Source of the DNA: Clostridia bacterium | GTDB taxonomy: Bacteria; Bacillota; Clostridia; HGM11327 | Direction: 5' to 3' | Length of the DNA stretch: 10,351 bases | NCBI GenBank assembly: GCA_017935525.1 | Contig: JAGBHJ010000056.1 | Coordinates: 1-10,351 of the forward strand | Part shown: positions 6,843 to 10,351 of the stretch, in pieces | How positions within the stretch are numbered: position 1 is the first letter of the stretch | Layout of the letters: each line of letters starts with the position of its first letter | Program-made: the position numbers and the translations under genes | Notes under the pieces: model-generated | What the model saw: the letters and a program-made list of their open reading frames with translations, nothing else | What the model was told of the DNA's origin: nothing | Databases searched by the model: none

Positions 6843-7571
6843 TCAATCGAGGTTGTGCCAAACGTCCTGAACGTCGTCATTATCCTCAAGATTGTCGATC
6901 ATCTTCATGAACATTTCTGTCTTTGCTTCGTCCAGCTCAACTGTGTTCTGGGGAACCATGCCCAGCTCAGCGGAGATGATGTTGTATGTGCCTGCATCGG
7001 CAAATGCCTTGCTTACTGCGGAGAAATCCTCAACGGATGTATAAACAGTAACGAGAGCCTCGTCAATATTGATATCCTCTGCGCCGCAGTCAAGAGCAAA
7101 CATTGTGATCTCGTCCTCGTCAATGTCAGCGGGATCGTCAAATTCAAGCTCGATAACGCCCTTTCTGTCAAACATATAGGATACACAGCCCGTAGCGCCC
7201 AGGTTGCCGCCAAACTTGTCAAACAGGTGTCTTACTTCGCCTGCTGTACGGTTTCTGTTGTCTGTAAGAGTGCTTACGATAACCGCAACACCGCCAACAC
7301 CGTAGCCCTCGTAGGTTACGTCCTCGTAGTTGATGGTGCCCAATTCGCCCGCAGCCTTCTTGATGCTTCTCATGATGGTATCGTTAGGCATATTGTTTGC
7401 ACGAGCCTTTGCGATAACGTCACGAAGCTTGGAGTTGCTCTCCGGATCGGGGCCGCCCTCTTTGATGGCAACAGCCAATTCTCTGCCGATCTTTGTGAAG
7501 GACTTACCCTTTACGGCGTCTGTTTTTTCTTTCTTTCTTTTGATGTTAGCCCATTTTGAATGTCCTGACAT
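6843..7571 (-). CDS. yebC: YebC/TACO1-family translation factor
   Basis: This 242-residue protein is a full-length YebC-family member. The N-terminus MSGHSKWANIKRKK and the following DAVKGKSFTKIGREL are diagnostic, as are RANNMPNDTI, YEGYGVGGVAVIV, TDNRNRTAGEVRHLFDK and GATGCVSYMF. The family was long annotated as transcriptional regulators; recent work shows YebC proteins act on the ribosome and relieve stalling at proline-rich stretches. The start at 7569-7571 is chosen because it gives the conserved MSGHSKW N-terminus and has a GAGAGGT site (7578-7584) six to seven bases upstream; an ATG five codons earlier would overlap that site. A strong terminator follows. Gene order does not point to a dedicated partner. 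Confidence 0.96.
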   Translation of the reverse strand: MSGHSKWANIKRKKEKTDAVKGKSFTKIGRELAVAIKEGGPDPESNSKLRDVIAKARANNMPNDTIMRSIKKAAGELGTINYEDVTYEGYGVGGVAVIVSTLTDNRNRTAGEVRHLFDKFGGNLGATGCVSYMFDRKGVIELEFDDPADIDEDEITMFALDCGAEDINIDEALVTVYTSVEDFSAVSKAFADAGTYNIISAELGMVPQNTVELDEAKTEMFMKMIDNLEDNDDVQDVWHNLD

Positions 7572-7616
7572 ATATAAACCTCTCAATTTGTTTTATCTGA
7601 TTATCTCAACCCATAT

Positions 7617-7645
7617 ATTTTAACACAAAAGTCGAAAAAAGTAAA
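7617..7645 (-). promoter_or_regulatory. Candidate yebC promoter
   Basis: On the minus strand: -35 TTTACT (7640-7645), 17-bp spacer, -10 TAAAAT (7617-7622). The leader would be about 40 nt. It lies in the 127-bp gap after murI, where no convincing T-tailed terminator for murI was found. Confidence 0.55.
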
Positions 7646-7698
7646 TATCTTTTTGCTCAAAAATATGGATTTTTGCCAAAAAACGCAAAGTTGCTCCG

Positions 7699-8460
7699 TC
7701 AAAGCTCCAGCAAACGGCGACAAAGCTCCTCAAATTGCTCGGCATCACCGCTGGTGAGTATATCCAACGTGCCGCGGGTGCTGCTGTCGTTTAAGAGGGA
7801 CAAACAAGCCAGCCTGCGCTTTACCTCGCGGGCTGTGCCGCTGGCGCCGTCAAATATTTCAACGTCACCAAGTATTGCTTTTATGCTTTTCTGCACAAAT
7901 GGGTAGTGGGTACATCCCAGCACCACGGAGGACACGTTACCCACATAGGGGGCAAGTATCTCCCCAAGGTAACTGCGCACCACGTCATCATCGGTATGCC
8001 CCTGCTCGATTAAGTGTGCAAGCCGGTGGCATGGCAAAAGATGCACAGTGCTATTCTGCGCGTAACGCTCCATCAATGCGGCAAAGCGCTCCTCGGACAG
8101 CGTGGCAGGGGTCGCCATAACCAGCACCCTTGCGCCGCTTTGGCTTACTGCGGGCTTGATGGCGGGCTCAACGCCTATTATAGGCAGATCGCCGTAATGC
8201 TCCCTCAACCCGTCAATGGCAACGCTTGTGGCGGTGTTGCAGGCGATCACCACAGCCTTGGCGGAAAGGGACACCAGCTTATCCACACTTTCAAACGTCA
8301 GTCTGCGGATATCATCGTGGGACCTGCTGCCGTAAGGGGCGTTTTTGGAATCACCAAAGTATATATAATTTTCGTTAGGTAAAAGCTCCGTCAGCTTGCG
8401 GAGAATGCTTATTCCCCCCACACCGGAGTCAAATACCGCAATGGGTCTGTTGCTTGCCAT
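7699..8460 (-). CDS. murI: Glutamate racemase
   Basis: This 253-residue cofactor-independent racemase interconverts L- and D-glutamate and supplies D-Glu for peptidoglycan precursors in the cytoplasm. Both catalytic cysteines are present: Cys74 in VIACNTAT and Cys183 in LGCTHYPF. The substrate-pocket signatures FDSGVGG (10-16), YFGDSKNAPYG (34-44) and GVEPAIKPA (96-104) are intact. The length is slightly short of typical (about 260-270), mainly at the C-terminus, but no motif is missing. The ATG follows the stop of the upstream small membrane protein gene after a single base, with AAGGA 8 bases before it, so translation is probably coupled. Confidence 0.97.
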   Translation of the reverse strand: MASNRPIAVFDSGVGGISILRKLTELLPNENYIYFGDSKNAPYGSRSHDDIRRLTFESVDKLVSLSAKAVVIACNTATSVAIDGLREHYGDLPIIGVEPAIKPAVSQSGARVLVMATPATLSEERFAALMERYAQNSTVHLLPCHRLAHLIEQGHTDDDVVRSYLGEILAPYVGNVSSVVLGCTHYPFVQKSIKAILGDVEIFDGASGTAREVKRRLACLSLLNDSSTRGTLDILTSGDAEQFEELCRRLLEL

Positions 8461-8461
8461 A

Positions 8462-8767
8462 TCATTTATCCTTAAGGGCGTACACCACAGCGCATATTAT
8501 TATCACGATACCTGCGCACACGCTGAGGATGGCTGTTAGATTGTGGTAATTCTTTTGGCTGTTTTTCCATGCGTCAAAGCCGTATATAAAGCAGATCGCC
8601 GCCATTACTCCGTAATACCACGAGGATGAGATGTCATCTGCAAAAAAATCAGCAATAAAGAGTATCAAAGCTGCGACGCCTGTCAGTCCGTTACCTATGG
8701 TCACTATCTTTTGTGTTATCGGACGTTGTTTCCAGGGAAGCTTTTGTGGCTTTTTTTCCGTTGTCAT
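8462..8767 (-). CDS. Small membrane protein with three predicted helices, upstream of murI
   Basis: The family is not recognised. The 101-residue product has a basic, polar N-terminus (about 20 residues rich in Lys, Pro and Gln) and three hydrophobic segments at about 21-43, 49-65 and 77-97. The first ends in FIADFFADD, and the C-terminus is YALKDK. An AGGAG site (8774-8778) six bases upstream supports the ATG. It is the first gene of a two-gene unit with murI (one base apart) behind a strong promoter. Coupling to murI could merely set racemase expression or reflect an envelope role; the sequence does not decide. Confidence 0.8.
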   Translation of the reverse strand: MTTEKKPQKLPWKQRPITQKIVTIGNGLTGVAALILFIADFFADDISSSWYYGVMAAICFIYGFDAWKNSQKNYHNLTAILSVCAGIVIIICAVVYALKDK

Positions 8768-8809
8768 ACATTGCTCCTGTATATCTTTTATGAAATATTA
8801 TACTACTCA

Positions 8810-8838
8810 ATTATACCACACAATACCGTTAAATGCAA
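8810..8838 (-). promoter_or_regulatory. Promoter of the small membrane protein / murI operon
   Basis: On the minus strand: -35 TTGCAT (8833-8838), 17-bp spacer, perfect -10 TATAAT (8810-8815). A second TATAAT lies 15 bp further downstream but lacks a good -35. Confidence 0.68.
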
Positions 8839-8949
8839 GTTTTTTGTGCTGATACGGACAAAATTCGGATGATCGGACGACGGGGGGATAAAAATAATAA
8901 ATTTTGTTTCTTTTATGATACTTTTTTTATTAAAATTACGAAAAAGGTA

Positions 8950-8979
8950 TTGACAAAAACTGTATATGTATGTTAAAAT
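8950..8979 (+). promoter_or_regulatory. Promoter of the lipoprotein gene pair
   Basis: Perfect -35 TTGACA (8950-8955), 18-bp spacer, TAAAAT (8974-8979; 5 of 6). A perfect TATAAT at 8979-8984 is too far from this -35 (23 bp). The resulting leader is about 120 nt. Confidence 0.62.
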
Positions 8980-9049
8980 ATAATTGAAAACGAGCTGAAA
9001 TGTCGCTTGCGAAATATTGTTTCAAAAACGTAGAGTGTGGCGTATTTGT

Positions 9050-9090
9050 ACTGCGTGAGCGACCGTGATGGCCGTTTGACGCAGTTTTTT
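9050..9090 (+). terminator. Terminator-like hairpin in the lipoprotein leader (possible attenuator)
   Basis: ACTGCGT (9050-9056) pairs perfectly with ACGCAGT (9079-9085) and is followed directly by a run of Ts (9085-9090). The 22-nt interior can form a further, imperfect GC stem (CC 9063-9064 with GG 9070-9071 and neighbours). The ribosome binding site AAGGAGG begins three bases later (9093). A hairpin with a T-run inside a leader, between promoter and start codon, is the layout of an attenuator. No known riboswitch class was recognised. Confidence 0.45.
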
Positions 9091-9106
9091 ATAAGGAGGA
9101 TATAAT

Positions 9107-9259
9107 ATGAAGAAGCTATTGACAGCAATACTAACAGTGGCAATGCTTTTGACGGTGACTGCCTGCGGGCAGAGTGCTTCCCCCGTTGGGACAACGCCGT
9201 CAGCAACGCCCGCAGAGACCCCCGAGGCAACACCGACACCTGAGGTGACACCAACACCC
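9107..9259 (+). repeat. Direct repeat, 5' module, copy A
   Basis: 153 bases from the ATG through the first Thr-Pro codons are 149/153 identical to 9967-10119. Two of the four differences are silent and two change an amino acid. Similarity upstream is limited to the ribosome binding site region. Confidence 0.9.
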
Positions 9260-9817
9260 ACACCGGTTATAACGGATATATTGAAGCTGTATCCAATCAA
9301 GGATAAGCCCCAAACGGCCCTTGACACACTTAAGGACGGCTTGTTGGGTAATATTCCGTCGTACGGTGTTTCTATTGAGGATGGAGTAGAACACGCAGCG
9401 CTTGTACAGATCATTCCTACAGTACAGGAAACGGATGCATTGTTTAATCTGTATGTTTCTCCCGAGGATGGGTTAAGTTCTGATACTTTGGGTTGCATAT
9501 TATCTAAGAATTATATGCTTGTAGAAGCAAATGAATTGGCGGAAAGTCCGTTCAGCTACAATGGCACGCAGAAAAGCATAGTATTCTCATACGGTTATGT
9601 TTCAGCATTGCCGAGAGAGCCTGTGATGCTGACAGGGTTTAAGTACAATACAATGACTCAGACTGTTCAGCTTTCATTTACGGTTGAGGTGACGGAGGAG
9701 AGTAGCCTCGGTATGATCAATTCCGAGCTCGTTTGCGTCAGATTTGATGATCAGCTGATCGGTGAAATTAAAAACGTTGAGATTCAGCTGACTGTTGGAG
9801 AAAACAGCATTGAATAA
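9107..9817 (+). CDS. Lipoprotein with Thr-Pro-rich linker, copy 1
   Basis: The 236-residue product starts with a lipoprotein signal peptide: MKKLL, a hydrophobic core, then the lipobox VTAC with Cys20 as the lipidation site, so it should be anchored on the outer face of the membrane. Residues about 25-55 form a Thr-Pro-rich spacer (repeated TPE, TPT units). The middle (about 56-194) and the C-terminal module (195-236) are not recognised; beta-strand-like alternation such as EIKNVEIQLTV suggests a beta fold. The ATG has a strong AAGGAGG site (9093-9099). Two TAA stops in a row end it (9815-9820). It shares its first 153 bases and its last stretch with the gene beginning at 9967, but not the middle. 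Function unknown. Confidence 0.85.
   Translation: MKKLLTAILTVAMLLTVTACGQSASPVGTTPSATPAETPEATPTPEVTPTPTPVITDILKLYPIKDKPQTALDTLKDGLLGNIPSYGVSIEDGVEHAALVQIIPTVQETDALFNLYVSPEDGLSSDTLGCILSKNYMLVEANELAESPFSYNGTQKSIVFSYGYVSALPREPVMLTGFKYNTMTQTVQLSFTVEVTEESSLGMINSELVCVRFDDQLIGEIKNVEIQLTVGENSIE
9688..9806 (+). repeat. Direct repeat, 3' module, copy A
   Basis: 119 bases identical, with no mismatch, to 10233-10351. The left boundary is sharp (GGTGACGGAGGAG is shared; the base before it differs). The right boundary cannot be seen because copy B runs off the window. Both copies are in the same reading frame. Confidence 0.93.
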
Positions 9818-9835
9818 TAAGAGTGCGTACCGTAG

Positions 9836-9934
9836 TTGATGAGGACGGAGATGATCGTTAAGGTCCCTGCACAAACTATTCACTACGGAATTATTGAGTC
9901 AGTTGATATTACTTTTGAAGTTGCAAATATTTGA
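9836..9934 (+). pseudogene. Remnant of a lipoprotein C-terminal module
   Basis: This stretch of the 149-bp gap between the two lipoprotein genes reads as coding in the same frame as copy 1, past its double TAA and a TAG (9833-9835), and ends at TGA (9932-9934). Its translation aligns without gaps to residues 202 onward of copy 1: GIIESVDITFEVANI against GEIKNVEIQLTVGEN, and further upstream MIVKV against ELVCV. Over 32 positions I count about 8 identities, with V, V, G, I, V, I, V in register, plus several conservative changes. It has no ribosome binding site of its own. The best reading is the old tail of copy 1 or of a deleted paralog. Chance similarity is possible because the match is short. 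Confidence 0.45.
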
Positions 9935-9966
9935 TGTTGATTATTACAGTTAAAGGAGGAAACAAT

Positions 9967-10119
9967 ATGAAGAAGCTATTGACGGCGATACTAACAGTGG
10001 CAATGCTTTTGACGGTGACTGCCTGCGGGCAGAATGCTTCCCCCGTTGGGACAACGCCGTCAGCAACGCCCGTAGAGACCCCCGAGGCAACACCGACACC
10101 TGAGGTGACACCAACACCC
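9967..10119 (+). repeat. Direct repeat, 5' module, copy B
   Basis: Partner of 9107-9259 (149 of 153 bases identical). Beyond it, copy B continues with extra Thr-Pro codons that copy A lacks. Confidence 0.9.
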
Positions 10120-10351
10120 GTGGTGACGCCCACGCCTATGGCGACGCCCACACCGCAACCTACCCCCGTGGTGACACCTACACCTCAACCTTTGCTGGAT
10201 CTTTCCGAGACGGAGAGCTATCAGCTGGAAAGGGTGACGGAGGAGAGTAGCCTCGGTATGATCAATTCCGAGCTCGTTTGCGTCAGATTTGATGATCAGC
10301 TGATCGGTGAAATTAAAAACGTTGAGATTCAGCTGACTGTTGGAGAAAACA
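9967..10351 (+). CDS. Lipoprotein with Thr-Pro-rich linker, copy 2 (cut by window end)
   Basis: The frame is open from the ATG at 9967 to the last base; 128 residues are visible and no stop is reached. A strong AAAGGAGG site (9952-9959) precedes it. The signal peptide and lipobox (VTAC, Cys20) match copy 1 apart from two silent base changes. The mature N-terminus differs at residue 23 (Asn for Ser) and residue 36 (Val for Ala). The Thr-Pro-rich linker is longer (to about residue 78). Only about 11 unrelated residues (LLDLSETESYQ) and a short junction separate the linker from the shared C-terminal module beginning VTEESSLGMINSEL. If the tail continues as in copy 1, the protein would be about 131 residues. 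No promoter or terminator was found between the two genes, so they are probably co-transcribed. Confidence 0.82.
   Translation, partial: MKKLLTAILTVAMLLTVTACGQNASPVGTTPSATPVETPEATPTPEVTPTPVVTPTPMATPTPQPTPVVTPTPQPLLDLSETESYQLERVTEESSLGMINSELVCVRFDDQLIGEIKNVEIQLTVGEN
10233..10351 (+). repeat. Direct repeat, 3' module, copy B
   Basis: Partner of 9688-9806, identical over all 119 visible bases and truncated by the window end, so the true repeat may be longer. Confidence 0.93.

Larger units (their letters stand above)
8768..9106. other. Divergent intergenic region with two promoters and a leader
   Basis: This 339-bp gap holds no convincing gene. From left to right it contains the minus-strand promoter of the murI unit, an AT-rich stretch of about 110 bp with homopolymer A and T runs (8839-8949), the plus-strand promoter of the lipoprotein genes (8950-8979), and a leader of about 120 nt with a hairpin and T-run just before the ribosome binding site. 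Confidence 0.6.

Noticed and set aside
6757..6861. Upstream extension of the membrane protein by 35 residues
   Set aside because: It would overlap the end of yebC and pass through its terminator; the internal ATG has a good ribosome binding site.
7658..7675. AT-rich 7-bp hairpin as a murI terminator
   Set aside because: The stem is almost entirely A-T and no T-run follows on the minus strand.
9076..9106. TTGACG and TATAAT just before the first lipoprotein ATG as a second promoter
   Set aside because: The spacer is 19 bp, the transcript would begin inside the coding region, and the TATAAT overlaps the ribosome-binding-site-to-ATG spacer.
9830..9888. CCGTAGT/ACTACGG arms with TTGATGAGG inside, resembling part of a hammerhead ribozyme core
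   Set aside because: The GAAA core strand and a proper stem II are missing, and the region is better explained as a coding remnant. The 7-bp pairing may be chance.
10060..10200. Short repeated units that might suggest a CRISPR or satellite array
   Set aside because: The units are Thr-Pro codons of a lipoprotein linker in one open frame; no spacer-repeat structure exists.

Overview
The window looks like chromosomal DNA of an anaerobic, gut- or rumen-type Clostridia (Ruminococcaceae/Oscillospiraceae-like Firmicute). Reasons: strong AGGAGG ribosome binding sites, sigma-A-type promoters, a type I dockerin (cellulosome-type module), and lipoproteins with Thr-Pro-rich linkers. This assignment is inferred from content; no marker gene fixes the species. 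No rRNA, tRNA, CRISPR array, insertion sequence or integrase was seen.

Layout. (1) 1-366: the 3' end of a beta-class-type DNA N6-adenine/N4-cytosine methyltransferase runs into a bidirectional terminator shared with a convergent XRE-family regulator (374-670, minus). The regulator's own promoter carries a 7+7 dyad that is a plausible autoregulatory operator. (2) 848-5938, plus strand: a secreted D-Ala-D-Ala carboxypeptidase (penicillin-binding-protein type). It is followed by an operon of a large secreted leucine-rich-repeat protein with a C-terminal dockerin and a tightly coupled GT-B glycosyltransferase. (3) 6034-8767, minus strand: a multi-pass membrane protein, a YebC-type translation factor with its own promoter and strong terminator, and a two-gene unit of a small three-helix membrane protein plus glutamate racemase (murI). 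A hairpin at 6019-6046 separates this block from the glycosyltransferase. (4) 8768-10351, plus strand: a promoter with a hairpin-containing leader drives two tandem paralogous lipoprotein genes; the second is cut by the window end.

How they fit together. Carboxypeptidase and MurI both act in peptidoglycan metabolism (peptide trimming and D-Glu supply). The LRR-dockerin protein, the lipoproteins and the membrane proteins make this largely a cell-envelope and surface neighbourhood, with housekeeping genes in between.

The most interesting part is the lipoprotein pair. The two genes share a nearly identical 5' module (149 of 153 bases) and a perfectly identical 3' module (at least 119 bases), but have unrelated middles of very different length. 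Directly downstream of the first gene, in the same reading frame but past three stop codons, lies a short coding-like stretch (9836-9934). Its translation aligns without gaps to the shared C-terminal module, as if an older tail had been replaced by a copied one. This suggests a locus that diversifies surface lipoproteins by recombination.
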